A stretch of DNA of 64,000 bases from Paucisalibacillus globulus DSM 18846 (lineage in GTDB: Bacteria > Bacillota > Bacilli > Bacillales > Amphibacillaceae): contig NZ_KI519438.1 of the NCBI RefSeq assembly GCF_000482485.1, positions 198,404 to 262,403 of the forward strand, read 5' to 3'. How positions within the stretch are numbered: position 1 is the first letter of the stretch; each line of letters begins with the position of its first letter. The notes beneath the pieces are model-generated. The model was not told the origin of the DNA. It made no database searches and saw only the letters and a list, made by a program, of their open reading frames with translations. The position numbers and the translations under genes are program-made. Of this stretch, positions 55,041 through 63,949 are shown in pieces.

Positions 55041-55940
55041 TTATTTTAGTTTTTCACCAAATAAAGATCCCATTAAACCAACAGCTAATGTAGCTGTTTT
55101 ATTTTTTTCATCAAGTATTGGATTTACCTCAACAACTTCAAGCGAGGTAATCAAATCTGAATCCGCTAACATTTCCATTGCCAAATGACTTTCACGATAA
55201 GTCATACCACCTAATACCGGTGTTCCTACACCCGGTGCTTCCGTTGGATCTAAACCATCTAAATCCATACTTAGATGAACAGCATCTGTATTTTCTTTAA
55301 GGTATTGAATTGTTTCTTCCATTACCTGAGACATACCCATTCGATCAATTTCATGCATCGTATAAACCTTAATACCTTTTTCACGAATTAAGTCTCTTTC
55401 TCCAGGGTCTAATGAGCGTGCTCCAATAATGACAATATTCTCAGGCTTCACTTTAGGTGCGTAGTTATATAGGTTTGTAAGTCTTTCATGTCCAAGGCCA
55501 AGACTAGCAGCTAACGGCATACCATGAATGTTTCCAGATGGAGACGTTTCACTTGTGTTTAAGTCACCATGTGCATCATACCAAATCACTCCAAGGTTCT
55601 TATAATGCTTCGAAATACCTGCCAAACTTCCAATAGCGATACTGTGGTCTCCTCCAAGAATTAACGGAAATCTGTCCTTCTGAATCTCTGCATCAACCAT
55701 TTTAGCAAGTGTTTCATTTGCAGCAATAACTTGTTCTAAGTTTTTCAATTTACTTCCGTCATTCATAATTGTGTCCGGACGATTAATAGCAATATCACCT
55801 AAATCATCAATCGCATATTTCAAATTTTGTAATCGTTCTATTGCTCCTGCATAACGAAGAGCACTAGGACCCATGTCTACCCCACGGCGACTTTGACCTA
55901 AGTCCATCGGAACACCTATTAAAGAAATTTTATTTTTCAT
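55041..55940 (-). CDS. rocF: Arginase
   Basis: 299 residues from the ATG at 55940 (MKNKISLIGVPMDLGQSRRG) behind GGGGGTGG. The upstream in-frame codons lack an SD. Manganese ligands are His99 (GGDHS), Asp122, His124, Asp126 (DAHGDLN) and the two Asp of SMDLDGLDP. It splits arginine to ornithine and urea. Its place next to sigW is shared by several bacilli. Single gene. Confidence 0.96.
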   Translation of the reverse strand: MKNKISLIGVPMDLGQSRRGVDMGPSALRYAGAIERLQNLKYAIDDLGDIAINRPDTIMNDGSKLKNLEQVIAANETLAKMVDAEIQKDRFPLILGGDHSIAIGSLAGISKHYKNLGVIWYDAHGDLNTSETSPSGNIHGMPLAASLGLGHERLTNLYNYAPKVKPENIVIIGARSLDPGERDLIREKGIKVYTMHEIDRMGMSQVMEETIQYLKENTDAVHLSMDLDGLDPTEAPGVGTPVLGGMTYRESHLAMEMLADSDLITSLEVVEVNPILDEKNKTATLAVGLMGSLFGEKLK

Positions 55941-56062
55941 TATATATAGCCACCCCCACTCATCATTGTACCTTAGATTATTGAAACGACTCAACTCGAC
56001 AATTTTTTGAATATTTATTCACATTTCTTGTGTAGGAGAAAGAAAATTTTACTACAAAAAAC

Positions 56063-56098
56063 GAAAATAGGTATCGTCACATAAGACGATACCTATTT
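56063..56098 (-). terminator. Terminator of the mevalonate operon
   Basis: AAATAGGTATCGTC...GACGATACCTATTT followed by TCGTTTTTTG on the minus strand, at the mvaK2 stop codon. Confidence 0.9.
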
Positions 56099-57197
56099 AA
56101 AGAGTTTCATTTGAATATGGTTGAAGTGTTAACTGGATGATACCTTCCTTTTTCCAAGCCTCCACTAGCTGAACTGCACTATCTTTAGTTGGCATAAAAG
56201 CTATACCACAGTCTCCTCCGCCGGCTCCTGATTGTTTTGCAGCTCCACCAAAGTCTTCAGCAAGATTACATAACTTAGTTATCATAGGTGTCTCTAATTC
56301 TGTATTTGCCTCTTTTCCAACCTCAACTAATGCAATTCTATTCTGTTTTATTCCCGTTAGCAATTGTGGGATATTATTTTCATGAATACCGTTAAGAATA
56401 TTATCCACTGCTTCTTCACTATGTTGCAAAAATTCCTGATATTTATCTGAATTCGTCTTTTTTAATTCTTTTATCCGCTCTACCAAGTTCCCTGTTGATG
56501 CTGGACTACCTGTCCAACCAATACATAGATATATATCTTCAGGAAGTTGAATTTGTCCTACCTGAAAATACTTCCAATCTAATCTTAGTAACTCCATCAA
56601 TGTATGGGATTCTTCATATTTTTCTCTTAGCCACTCTGCTTGAAAGGATGAATATTGAATAATTCCACTATATGAAGAAGCCGCTACATCTGCTCCTGAT
56701 CCATTACCTTGAGCTGCTACATGTGAAATAGAGGCAAGCTTAAAAATAAGTTCACGTGCTGGTTCCTCGTCAAGATGCCACTTTAGGATTGCAGTTATCA
56801 CACCTACAGCAACAGCCGCACTTGAGCCTAGGCCGAACTTTTTACCAGAAACTTTATCATCTAATTCACTTTTTATATAACCCTTAAAACTACGGATGGG
56901 AATATTATTTTCCTTTAAATATATGCACGCGGTTGTCATTGCTTCCTGAACAAAATTAACACGAATATCAGTTGACTCAATGGTGACCCGATTATCTTTA
57001 AATTGCCATGGTAAGTTTTCTAGTTGAAATTTTTCTAGTGTGATTTGATTTATTTTGTTCGCTTCGATTTTCACATAAACGAATCGATTGACTGCCATCG
57101 CAAGTAATTGATGATTTGGCTCCAATACCGCAAATTCACCAGCTATCATTAATTTCCCGGGTACTCTAACCTCAAGCGAATTAGACAAATTTCTCAT
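56097..57197 (-). CDS. mvaK2: Phosphomevalonate kinase
   Basis: 366 residues, GHMP kinase fold: N-terminal VPGKLMIAGEFAVLEPNHQL, phosphate loop GKKFGLGSSAAVAVGV and C-terminal GAAKQSGAGGGDCGIAF. It makes diphosphomevalonate. The ATG at 57197 overlaps mvaD by 17 bp but abuts its SD. The TTG at 57188 has better spacing, so the N-terminus may be three residues shorter. Last gene of the mvaA-mvaK1-mvaD-mvaK2 operon. Confidence 0.95.
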   Translation of the reverse strand: MRNLSNSLEVRVPGKLMIAGEFAVLEPNHQLLAMAVNRFVYVKIEANKINQITLEKFQLENLPWQFKDNRVTIESTDIRVNFVQEAMTTACIYLKENNIPIRSFKGYIKSELDDKVSGKKFGLGSSAAVAVGVITAILKWHLDEEPARELIFKLASISHVAAQGNGSGADVAASSYSGIIQYSSFQAEWLREKYEESHTLMELLRLDWKYFQVGQIQLPEDIYLCIGWTGSPASTGNLVERIKELKKTNSDKYQEFLQHSEEAVDNILNGIHENNIPQLLTGIKQNRIALVEVGKEANTELETPMITKLCNLAEDFGGAAKQSGAGGGDCGIAFMPTKDSAVQLVEAWKKEGIIQLTLQPYSNETL

Positions 57198-58173
57198 CCT
57201 CTAAATACGATATCCCTTGTCCAACGCGGCTCAATTTCACATCGGATACACCTGGAATAGTACGTAATGTTTCCTGTACCTTTTCCTCATGTTCCGGCAA
57301 ATAAAGTACTTTCACATTCGGACCGGCATCAATTGTGAAATAAGCAGGAATACCTGAATCACGTAATTGTTGAACAGTTTGCATGACGGAAACAGTTGTA
57401 TCTAACCAGTAAGTAAATGGTGGGTTAGCTCCTAGTGTTGTGGCATGCATCTTTAAACAATTTGCCTCAGCGATTGCCCCAACTTTTTCGAAGTCCTTGT
57501 TGTTAATTCCATCTTTAATTACTTCTAAATCTTGAGGAATACTTTCTACCCACCCTTTAAAAAAGGGTGATGTCTCAACTGTTCGCCTCATCCCAGCTCT
57601 ACTGGAGACCTTTTTCATTTTGGAGGAAAGAACAACAGCTGCAACCCGAATATCCCAGTGTTCCTGTGGTGCAATTGGAACTGCATAGGAATCAGAACCG
57701 TCTTCTTCTTCTCCCTTTTGCCACTCTGCAAACCCACCAAAAACAGATCGACATGCAGACCCAGAACCTTGTCTGGTTAGGCGTGATAATTCAGTCTCCG
57801 ATAAATTTAAACCAATAGCCTTTGAAGAAGCTGCAGCAAGTGCAGCAAATCCTGACGCAGAAGAAGCGAAACCCGCCGCTGTAGGTACAGCATTAATAGA
57901 AGCCACTTCTGCAAATAGTTCTTTCCCAGCAAGGTCCCGAACTAAATCAAGAAACGTTGTTACCCTTTGAAATTGCTCGCCTTCTACTGCAATATCATCG
58001 AGTAGGAAACGATCTCCAGTAAGTTCCTCTTTGAACTCAACTGACGTAGTGCTATAAAAACCATCTAATGTTATCGACAAACTATTATTTGTGGGTAAAA
58101 TCAAAGCTTCATTTCGTTTTCCCCAATATTTAATTAAGGCAATATTTGTATGCGCCTTTGCAGTTGCTTTCAT
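57181..58173 (-). CDS. mvaD: Diphosphomevalonate decarboxylase
   Basis: 330 residues. The N-terminal ATAKAHTNIALIKYWGKRNE followed by LILPTNNSLSITL is diagnostic, as are AAGFASSASGFAALA (phosphate loop) and GSGSACRSVFGGFAEW. TIDAGPNVKVLY lies near the end. It converts diphosphomevalonate to isopentenyl diphosphate with ATP. It follows mvaK1 by 31 bp and overlaps mvaK2. Confidence 0.97.
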   Translation of the reverse strand: MKATAKAHTNIALIKYWGKRNEALILPTNNSLSITLDGFYSTTSVEFKEELTGDRFLLDDIAVEGEQFQRVTTFLDLVRDLAGKELFAEVASINAVPTAAGFASSASGFAALAAASSKAIGLNLSETELSRLTRQGSGSACRSVFGGFAEWQKGEEEDGSDSYAVPIAPQEHWDIRVAAVVLSSKMKKVSSRAGMRRTVETSPFFKGWVESIPQDLEVIKDGINNKDFEKVGAIAEANCLKMHATTLGANPPFTYWLDTTVSVMQTVQQLRDSGIPAYFTIDAGPNVKVLYLPEHEEKVQETLRTIPGVSDVKLSRVGQGISYLEDEKFV

Positions 58174-58204
58174 GACAATCCCCTTTTCAAAAAGCCGACC
58201 AGCT

Positions 58205-59185
58205 TTAATCTTGTTTTCTTAATACAAATGGCCACACAGCCTGAGCGCCGAATTCTTTCAATTTTTCAGCTAGTTGTCTGGAATGGATTTCATTTTTTGC
58301 AAGTGCAATTATGCAGCCACCATTGCCTGCACCAGTTAATTTGGCTCCTATTGCTCCTTCTTTACGAGCAAAGTTAATTAAACGATCTAACCCCTCATCA
58401 CTCACTCCGAGAGCAGAAAGTTCTTTTTGTGCCTCATTAAGCATTTGACCTAATAAGTTTTTACCAGCCTTTTCTAATGCATGTTTGGCTAGATGAGTAA
58501 GTTCTCCAATCCGTTCAATCTTGGATTGTATTTTCTTTGGAGCTTTTTTTAATAAATGTGCAACTGATTCCACCGCAGAACGCGTATCACCAATTCTGCC
58601 AGAATCCGCCACGATAAAATGAAAGTCCTCTACAGGACTGATATAGCCCACTGGTTTTTCTCTTTCAAACCACACTGGTGATTCCGATGTAATGGTTAAT
58701 GTATCGATACCACTCGGCGAACCGTGTGCAAACTTTTCAGCTATATTTGCAAAATGTAATAATTCTTGCTCCGTATAATCCACTTTTGCATATGAGAATA
58801 AAGACCGTATAATTGCAATTGCCACAGAAGCACTTGAACCTAATCCTTTGCCAAGTGGGATAGATGATTTGACTTGAATAATCATGTCTTTTCTTGGATG
58901 CCCAAGATATTTTAACGTAGCATGAATAGCATTTACGATGCCTTCTAAAGCAAGTGGAGCAGCGTCCATGTTTCCATGGTAAAACGCACTATCGAATTTC
59001 ATTGGACCCGGTTTATATTTAATAACTGATTCCACACCAACCAATGGAAAAGGGATTGCGATTGCAGGTTGTCCGTGTACAACTGCGTGTTCGCCAATTA
59101 AAATTAATTTGCTATGGGCAATTCCAATTCCATTCTTTTCTGTTGCTATAATGTTGTCTGTAATTGTTACCTTTTCAGCACTCAT
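58205..59185 (-). CDS. mvaK1: Mevalonate kinase
   Basis: 326 residues: AHSKLILIGEHAVVHGQPAI, phosphate loop PLGKGLGSSASVA (about 110-122), ADSGRIGDTRSAV and C-terminal GAKLTGAGNGGCIIALA. It phosphorylates mevalonate at O5. It starts in an ATGA overlap with the mvaA stop, so the two are translationally coupled. Confidence 0.96.
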   Translation of the reverse strand: MSAEKVTITDNIIATEKNGIGIAHSKLILIGEHAVVHGQPAIAIPFPLVGVESVIKYKPGPMKFDSAFYHGNMDAAPLALEGIVNAIHATLKYLGHPRKDMIIQVKSSIPLGKGLGSSASVAIAIIRSLFSYAKVDYTEQELLHFANIAEKFAHGSPSGIDTLTITSESPVWFEREKPVGYISPVEDFHFIVADSGRIGDTRSAVESVAHLLKKAPKKIQSKIERIGELTHLAKHALEKAGKNLLGQMLNEAQKELSALGVSDEGLDRLINFARKEGAIGAKLTGAGNGGCIIALAKNEIHSRQLAEKLKEFGAQAVWPFVLRKQD

Positions 59186-60471
59186 TTTGAATATTGTTCC
59201 ACCAATTCTTTAGCTTTACCTACACGGATTTCCTTTGATTTGACTAATTGCTCAGCTATAATATCAATCATCTCCCCAGTAGCGCCAGCAGCTATTGCAA
59301 CAGAGCGTGAATGAAGTGCCATATGACCCTTTTGAATCCCATCTGTTACTAGAGCTTTCAAAGCACCAAGATTTTGTGCTAACCCAACTGCTACAATAAC
59401 TTGTGCAAGCTCTGAAGCAGATTCTGTTTTTAACATTTTATGCGCTAATTGTGAAATTGGATGTACTCGAATTGCTCCACCAACCGTTCCGATGGACATT
59501 GGTAATTCTAATTCGCCTATTAAATTGCCTTCATCATCCACTGACCACTTTGTCATCGAACGATACCTTCCAGTACGCGAAGCATATGCATGTGCACCTG
59601 CTTCTACTGCACGCCAGTCATTTCCTGTTGCAATAACAACTGGATCAATTCCATTCATGATTCCTTTATTATGCGTAACAGCACGATAAGGATCAGAATC
59701 AGCGAATTCAAATGCATGGACAACCCCATCACGAACCTCTTCACCAGAATGGTCGCCCGTAACTAATAATTTCGGAGGGATAACGCAAGTTGCTTTCGCT
59801 ACACAACGGTCAGCAAAATTTGACAGAATTCGTAGATAAACCTTTCCAGAAGTAAGGTCCTCTACTACTGGCGCCAATGACTCAACCATTGTATTAATGA
59901 TATTTGCACCCATTGCATCACATGTATCAACATACATATGCAGTACGAGCATTTTACCATAGTCAGAGTTAGGGGCATCATTAAGAATTCTTACATCTAG
60001 ACCCCTTGCTCCTCCACCTCTTGCAACAATACTCGGATATGCTGCATTTGCAGCTTCAATCAACTCTTGTTTAGAATCCAATAGAGATTGCTTTGCAGCG
60101 TTAAAATCCGCACAACCTACAATCTGTATCTGTCCAATCATTATTCTTTCTGATGCCTCTGTCTTAAAACCACCAGCATCACGTACTATTTTAGCAATAT
60201 GACTAGCCGAAGCCACGATTGATGCCTCTTCAACCGCCATAGGTATTATATAGTCTTTCCCGTTAATGAGGAAATTCAATCCTAATCCTAGAGGAAGTGG
60301 GAATGTTCCTATAACATTTTCAATCATTTTATCTGCAGTTTCGATTGGTAATGCTTCCTGTGAAGATAAAATATTTAACTCATTATCCTCAAATTCAAGA
60401 GCCTCCCGTAATAGCTCTCTTCGCTCTTCAACTGTTTTTTTATAAAAACCAGGAATCCTAGAAGATTTCAT
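59182..60471 (-). CDS. mvaA: HMG-CoA reductase, class II
   Basis: About 429 residues from the ATG at 60471. A second ATG at 60480 abuts AAAAGG. Class II residues are present: Glu in ENVIGTFPLPLGLGLNF, DAMGANIINT (NAD binding), Lys in HNKGIMNGIDPV, Asp in GIDP and the catalytic His in KGHMALHSRSVA. It reduces HMG-CoA to mevalonate. Leads the four-gene operon. HMG-CoA synthase and isomerase genes are not in the window. Confidence 0.96.
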   Translation of the reverse strand: MKSSRIPGFYKKTVEERRELLREALEFEDNELNILSSQEALPIETADKMIENVIGTFPLPLGLGLNFLINGKDYIIPMAVEEASIVASASHIAKIVRDAGGFKTEASERIMIGQIQIVGCADFNAAKQSLLDSKQELIEAANAAYPSIVARGGGARGLDVRILNDAPNSDYGKMLVLHMYVDTCDAMGANIINTMVESLAPVVEDLTSGKVYLRILSNFADRCVAKATCVIPPKLLVTGDHSGEEVRDGVVHAFEFADSDPYRAVTHNKGIMNGIDPVVIATGNDWRAVEAGAHAYASRTGRYRSMTKWSVDDEGNLIGELELPMSIGTVGGAIRVHPISQLAHKMLKTESASELAQVIVAVGLAQNLGALKALVTDGIQKGHMALHSRSVAIAAGATGEMIDIIAEQLVKSKEIRVGKAKELVEQYSK

Positions 60472-60570
60472 ACCAACCATCCTTTTATATCATTATAAGT
60501 TGTAAGTTACTTTTTGTTAAATATAGAATTACTCTATCTATTATGTTAAAAAACAGTATAAAATGCAAAT

Positions 60571-60610
60571 AAAAACAAGGTTACAATGGGACCTGCAACC
60601 TTGTTTTTAT
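60571..60610. terminator. Bidirectional hairpin downstream of the tRNA cluster
   Basis: AAAAACAAGGTT...AACCTTGTTTTT, a stem of about 12 bp. On the minus strand it follows tRNA-Lys and should end the six-tRNA transcript before the mva operon. Confidence 0.85.
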
Positions 60611-60630
60611 TTTGATCTATAATTAATTGA

Positions 60631-60703
60631 TGAGCCATGTAGGATTCGAACCTACGACCCTCTGATTAAAAGTCAGATGCTCTACCGACTGAGCTAATGG
60701 CTC
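60631..60703 (-). tRNA. tRNA-Lys (anticodon TTT)
   Basis: 73 nt, 5' GAGCCATTAGCTCAG. The anticodon loop is CTTTTAA and the T-arm has GTTCGAATC. Acceptor GAGCCAT/ATGGCTC, discriminator A. CCA is not encoded. It lies 118 bp from tRNA-Gln, and that gap contains nothing I recognise. Confidence 0.96.
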
Positions 60704-60821
60704 ATATGAATGAGTAAATCTAATGATGACTGAGCGCGGCCTCTGCATCTTCAAGTCTATTCGATGTTTTTTGACCCTAGCATTTCTTTATTGTATATGA
60801 AATACCCAAAAAGTAAAAAAG

Positions 60822-60893
60822 CTGGGCTACCAGGATTCGAACCTGGGAATGACGGGACCAAAACCCGTTGCCTTACCGCTTGGCTATAGCCCA
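60822..60893 (-). tRNA. tRNA-Gln (anticodon TTG)
   Basis: 72 nt, 5' TGGGCTATAGCCAAG, anticodon loop TTTTGGT, acceptor TGGGCTA/TAGCCCA, discriminator G. CCA is not encoded. Confidence 0.96.
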
Positions 60894-60903
60894 ATAATCT
60901 AAA

Positions 60904-60987
60904 TGGTGGAGGGGGGCAGATTCGAACTGCCGAACCCGAAGGAGCGGATTTACAGTCCGCCGCGTTTAGCCACTTCGCTACCCCTCC
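60904..60987 (-). tRNA. tRNA-Tyr (anticodon GTA)
   Basis: 84 nt with encoded CCA and the long variable arm of tRNA-Tyr. 5' GGAGGGGTAGCGAAG, anticodon loop CTGTAAA. Confidence 0.97.
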
Positions 60988-61025
60988 ATATATTTAGCAT
61001 ATTAAATTACTTTTATGCAAAAAAA

Positions 61026-61101
<76 letters not shown>

Positions 61102-61153
61102 ATGGTGATTGATTCACTTATTAAGTTTGTGCAAATTGGAAAAGTTTATTTAA

Positions 61154-61229
61154 TGGTGGAGGATGCAGGGCTCGAACCTGCGACCCCCTGCTTGTAAGGC
61201 AGGTGCTCTCCCAGCTGAGCTAATCCTCC
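61154..61229 (-). tRNA. tRNA-Val (anticodon TAC)
   Basis: 76 nt with encoded CCA, 5' GGAGGATTAGCTCAG, anticodon loop CTTACAA. Confidence 0.97.
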
Positions 61230-61232
61230 ACT

Positions 61233-61307
61233 TGGTGACCCGTACGGGATTCGAACCCGTGTTACCGCCGTGAAAGGGCGGTGTCTTAACCGCTTGACCA
61301 ACGGGCC
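61233..61307 (-). tRNA. tRNA-Glu (anticodon TTC)
   Basis: 75 nt with encoded CCA, 5' GGCCCGTTGGTCAAG, anticodon loop CTTTCAC. It is first in the Glu-Val-Thr-Tyr-Gln-Lys unit, 3 nt from tRNA-Val. Confidence 0.97.
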
Positions 61308-61344
61308 AATATTTTTAAAGGTTGTCTCACAGTCAACGAATTTT

Positions 61345-61373
61345 ATTATATACAGATTTGCAATGTTTGTAAA
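61345..61373 (-). promoter_or_regulatory. Promoter of the six-tRNA unit
   Basis: TTTACA (61368-61373), a 17-bp spacer and TATAAT (61345-61350) on the minus strand, about 38 bp before tRNA-Glu. Confidence 0.8.
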
Positions 61374-61502
61374 GAGGAAAAGCAAACTTTTTTAAAGTTT
61401 TTTTATTCTTAATTATAAAAATGCTATTCCTACTATGTTTATCTATTCCCTGAAAGAATATTATTATATAAAAGATTGGTTTTTTAATAAATAAATGATA
61501 AA

Positions 61503-61519
61503 TTATAGTTAGGTACTAA
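61503..61519 (+). promoter_or_regulatory. Possible FapR site upstream of fabI
   Basis: TTATAGTTAGGTACTAA has one perfect half (GGTACTAA) of the FapR 17-bp palindrome TTAGTACC-N-GGTACTAA and a weak other half. It lies 30 bp before the fabI ATG near the expected -10. Control of fabI by FapR and malonyl-CoA is known in B. subtilis. This site is tentative. Confidence 0.4.
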
Positions 61520-61548
61520 TAGTTAATCACAATTATTGGAGGTTTGAC

Positions 61549-62325
61549 ATGTCAGAACTATTAAAAGGTAAAAATATAGTCGTTATGGGAGTAGCTAATG
61601 AACGTAGTATCGCTTGGGGAGTTACAAAGTCACTACACAACGCCGGGGCAAACCTTATTTTTACTAATAGACAAGAAAGATCCTATAAGAAACTTACTCA
61701 ATTACTAGAAAAAAATAATATGGAAGCTAAATTAATTGTTTCATGTGATGTTGCAAGTGATGAAAGTATTACTAGCGCATTTCAGGAAATCAAAGAAAAA
61801 GTTGGTGTAATTCACGGACTTGTCCATGCAATTGCTTTTGCAAATCGCGATGAGTTAAAGGGAGAATACGCAGATACGTCACGTGAAGGATTCTTACTTG
61901 CCCAAAACATTAGTGCATTTTCTCTAGTTGCCGTTACGAAAGCAGCAAAAGAATTAATGACCGAAGGCGGTAGCATTGTTACACAAACTTACTTAGGGGC
62001 AGAGAGAGTTATTCCAAACTATAATGTGATGGGCGTAGCCAAAGCCTCCCTAGAGGCAAGTATGAGGTATTTAGCTGAAGACGTTGGAAAGTACGGAATT
62101 CGTGTTAATGCCATCTCTGCTGGTCCTATTCGTACGCTTGCTGCAAAAGGAGTATCTGGTTTCAATGAAAAAATGGGAATTGTAGAAGAAAAAGCTCCTT
62201 TACGCCAAAACGTTGACCAGGATCAAGTTGGAGATGCAACATTATTCTTTATGAGCGACCTTTCAAGAGGGGTTACAGGCGAAGTATTACACGTTGACTC
62301 TGGTTACCATATTATTGGTGGATAG
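61549..62325 (+). CDS. fabI: Enoyl-[acyl-carrier-protein] reductase FabI
   Basis: 258 residues, an atypical short-chain dehydrogenase. NAD site GVANERSIAWGV, catalytic Tyr148 (QTYLG), Tyr158 and Lys165 (Y-x6-K in NYNVMGVAK), and HVDSGYHIIGG at the C-terminus. It performs the last reduction in each fatty acid elongation cycle and is the triclosan target. The ATG follows GGAGG. Monocistronic with its own terminator. Confidence 0.97.
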   Translation: MSELLKGKNIVVMGVANERSIAWGVTKSLHNAGANLIFTNRQERSYKKLTQLLEKNNMEAKLIVSCDVASDESITSAFQEIKEKVGVIHGLVHAIAFANRDELKGEYADTSREGFLLAQNISAFSLVAVTKAAKELMTEGGSIVTQTYLGAERVIPNYNVMGVAKASLEASMRYLAEDVGKYGIRVNAISAGPIRTLAAKGVSGFNEKMGIVEEKAPLRQNVDQDQVGDATLFFMSDLSRGVTGEVLHVDSGYHIIGG

Positions 62326-62345
62326 AGTACTAGGACAACTATTAG

Positions 62346-62379
62346 ACGCTTACTAAATATTTTAGTAGGCGTTATTTTA
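62346..62379 (+). terminator. Terminator of fabI
   Basis: ACGCTTACTAAA...TTTAGTAGGCGTT followed by ATTTTA, 20 bp after the stop. Confidence 0.85.
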
Positions 62380-62406
62380 CTATATAAGGAGACTGGGGGT
62401 AACTGT

Positions 62407-63138
62407 ATGGGGGAATGGTTTGGAAGTAAGAGCATAACTGTTTTTAACATTTTTGGTTGGCATCATGCATTAATGATTGTTCTTTATTTAATTGGAATTG
62501 GATATCTCATAATCTACTCAAATAAATTAAGGCAAGATAAAAGGCTAGCTCAAACAATTAGATGGGGATTATTTATCGTCTTAGTTAGCTCTGAGTTTAG
62601 TTATCAAACTTGGGGAATGATTAATGGTATGTGGAACCCCTCTGAATTTCTACCCTTTCAATTATGTAGTATAGCAGGGATCCTAACCATGCTTGCCCTT
62701 CTATCGGGAAATCACAAGTTAATACAGATTGTGTTCTTTATCGGAATAGTTCCGTCCTTTCTTGCAGTAATAACCCCAGAACTACAGCATGGTTATCCAC
62801 ATTTACGATTTTGGCAGTTTTTTATTCACCATATTGCTCTATCATGGGGAAGCTTTTTTCTTATTATTTCTAACCCTATTAAAATTACATTTAAAAAAAC
62901 AATAGAGGCATACGGGTACCTTTTAGTTTATGCCGGAATAGTAGGATTCATCTTAAATCCTATTTTCAATGCAAACTTTCTTTTCCTTGCGCGAACCCCA
63001 TCAGCAAATACACCCTTAAATTTACTAGGCAGTGGATTCTGGTACTATGTTAACCTCTGCTTAGTTGGTTTAGTAGTTTTCCTTGCTATCTATCTTATAT
63101 ATATGTTGTTTCGTCAACAAACACAAAAGAGGGGTTGA
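62407..63138 (+). CDS. YwaF-like TIGR02206 integral membrane protein
   Basis: 243 residues with about seven hydrophobic helices. FNIFGWHHALMIV, PFQLCSIAGILTMLALLSGN and GHPHLRFWQFFIHHIALSWG-like His-rich segments (HGYPHLRFWQFFIHH) match the TIGR02206/YwaF family of unknown function. It starts at an ATG after GGGGG. It is downstream of fabI beyond a terminator, so it is a separate unit. No biochemical role is known. Confidence 0.82.
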   Translation: MGEWFGSKSITVFNIFGWHHALMIVLYLIGIGYLIIYSNKLRQDKRLAQTIRWGLFIVLVSSEFSYQTWGMINGMWNPSEFLPFQLCSIAGILTMLALLSGNHKLIQIVFFIGIVPSFLAVITPELQHGYPHLRFWQFFIHHIALSWGSFFLIISNPIKITFKKTIEAYGYLLVYAGIVGFILNPIFNANFLFLARTPSANTPLNLLGSGFWYYVNLCLVGLVVFLAIYLIYMLFRQQTQKRG

Positions 63139-63304
63139 ACCACAATTCCCTTTTCTTTATTCTAAATTACGTTAACCATACTAACAGCAGGATATTTTCT
63201 GCATGAAACCTCTACTTTTATACTACCATTTGATTAACAAGCAACCAAAAAGCATATTACCGGAACAAACATTGTAATATAGTCAAATTAATTCTCTCCT
63301 ATCT

Positions 63305-63339
63305 AAAAAAAGCGATTGGACGTCTAAATGTCCAATCGC
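63305..63339 (-). terminator. Terminator of the YCII-like gene
   Basis: GCGATTGGAC...GTCCAATCGC followed by seven T on the minus strand. The rest of 63139-63304 has no gene. Confidence 0.9.
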
Positions 63340-63359
63340 ATAAGAATTACTTTTGATTA

Positions 63360-63650
63360 TTAACTTCCTTCTACAAATAGTCCTTCTAAAGGCTTCCAGG
63401 GATGTACATGATAATTAAACCTTCCTTCTAATACCGCTGGATCATTTTTTGCAATTTCCTCTGCCTCCTCTAAATTTTGTACCTCCGTGATTACTAATCC
63501 ACCAGTATGGTCCAAAAATGGTCCAGCAGATACTAGCCTTTCGTTTAATGTTTTAACTAAGTATTCTCGATGCAGACGCAACTTTTGTTCCCAGAAAGGC
63601 TTACCCTCTACCCAAGCTTCACCTAAGGAATAGATAATTACTGCTTTCAC
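63360..63650 (-). CDS. YCII-related (YciI-like) protein
   Basis: 96 residues from a GTG at 63650, 7 nt after GGAGGGG. The frame extends to 63731 without an SD. It has the YCII/DABB-like fold with LRLHREYLVKTLNERLVSAG, PFLDHTGGLVITEVQNLEEA and DPAVLEGRFNYHVHPWKP. The central His-Asp pair (His in LRLHREY, Asp in FLDHTGG) is the usual YCII active-site dyad. Function unknown. A hairpin precedes the start and includes part of the SD. Confidence 0.82.
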   Translation of the reverse strand: MKAVIIYSLGEAWVEGKPFWEQKLRLHREYLVKTLNERLVSAGPFLDHTGGLVITEVQNLEEAEEIAKNDPAVLEGRFNYHVHPWKPLEGLFVEGS

Positions 63651-63660
63651 TTCATCACCC

Positions 63661-63686
63661 CTCCATGTGATTGTTTTCACATGGAG
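63661..63686 (-). promoter_or_regulatory. Hairpin overlapping the ribosome site of the YCII-like gene
   Basis: CTCCATGTGA-N6-TCACATGGAG is a perfect 10-bp stem. Its leftmost bases (63661-63664) are part of the SD (63658-63664). It may be an operator or may block initiation. Inference. Confidence 0.45.
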
Positions 63687-63729
63687 TATAACGATATATT
63701 TTATAATTAGCAACCGATTATATTCACAC

Positions 63730-63772
63730 AAAAAAAGGACAGCTTAACATTCTAAAAAGAAGTTAAGCTGTC
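63730..63772 (-). terminator. Terminator of the right-edge tRNA unit
   Basis: GGACAGCTTAAC...GTTAAGCTGTCC followed by TTTTTTTG on the minus strand, just after tRNA-Thr. Confidence 0.9.
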
Positions 63773-63779
63773 CACTGAG

Positions 63780-63852
63780 AGCTTCCAACAGGATTTGAAC
63801 CTGCGACCCCCACCTTACCATGGTGGTGCTCTACCTGCTGAGCTATGGAAGC
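63780..63852 (-). tRNA. tRNA-Thr (anticodon GGT)
   Basis: 73 nt, 5' GCTTCCATAGCTCAG, anticodon loop ATGGTAA, discriminator T. CCA is not encoded. It is last in the unit before the terminator. Confidence 0.95.
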
Positions 63853-63874
63853 GTATTAATATAAACATAAAAAA

Positions 63875-63949
63875 TGGCTCCACAGGTAGGATTCGAACCT
63901 ACGACCGATCGGTTAACAGCCGATTGCTCTACCACTGAGCTACTGTGGA
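63875..63949 (-). tRNA. tRNA-Asn (anticodon GTT)
   Basis: 75 nt with encoded CCA, 5' TCCACAGTAGCTCAG, anticodon loop CTGTTAA. In minus-strand order it precedes tRNA-Thr. The unit may continue beyond the window, possibly to an rRNA operon. Confidence 0.96.
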
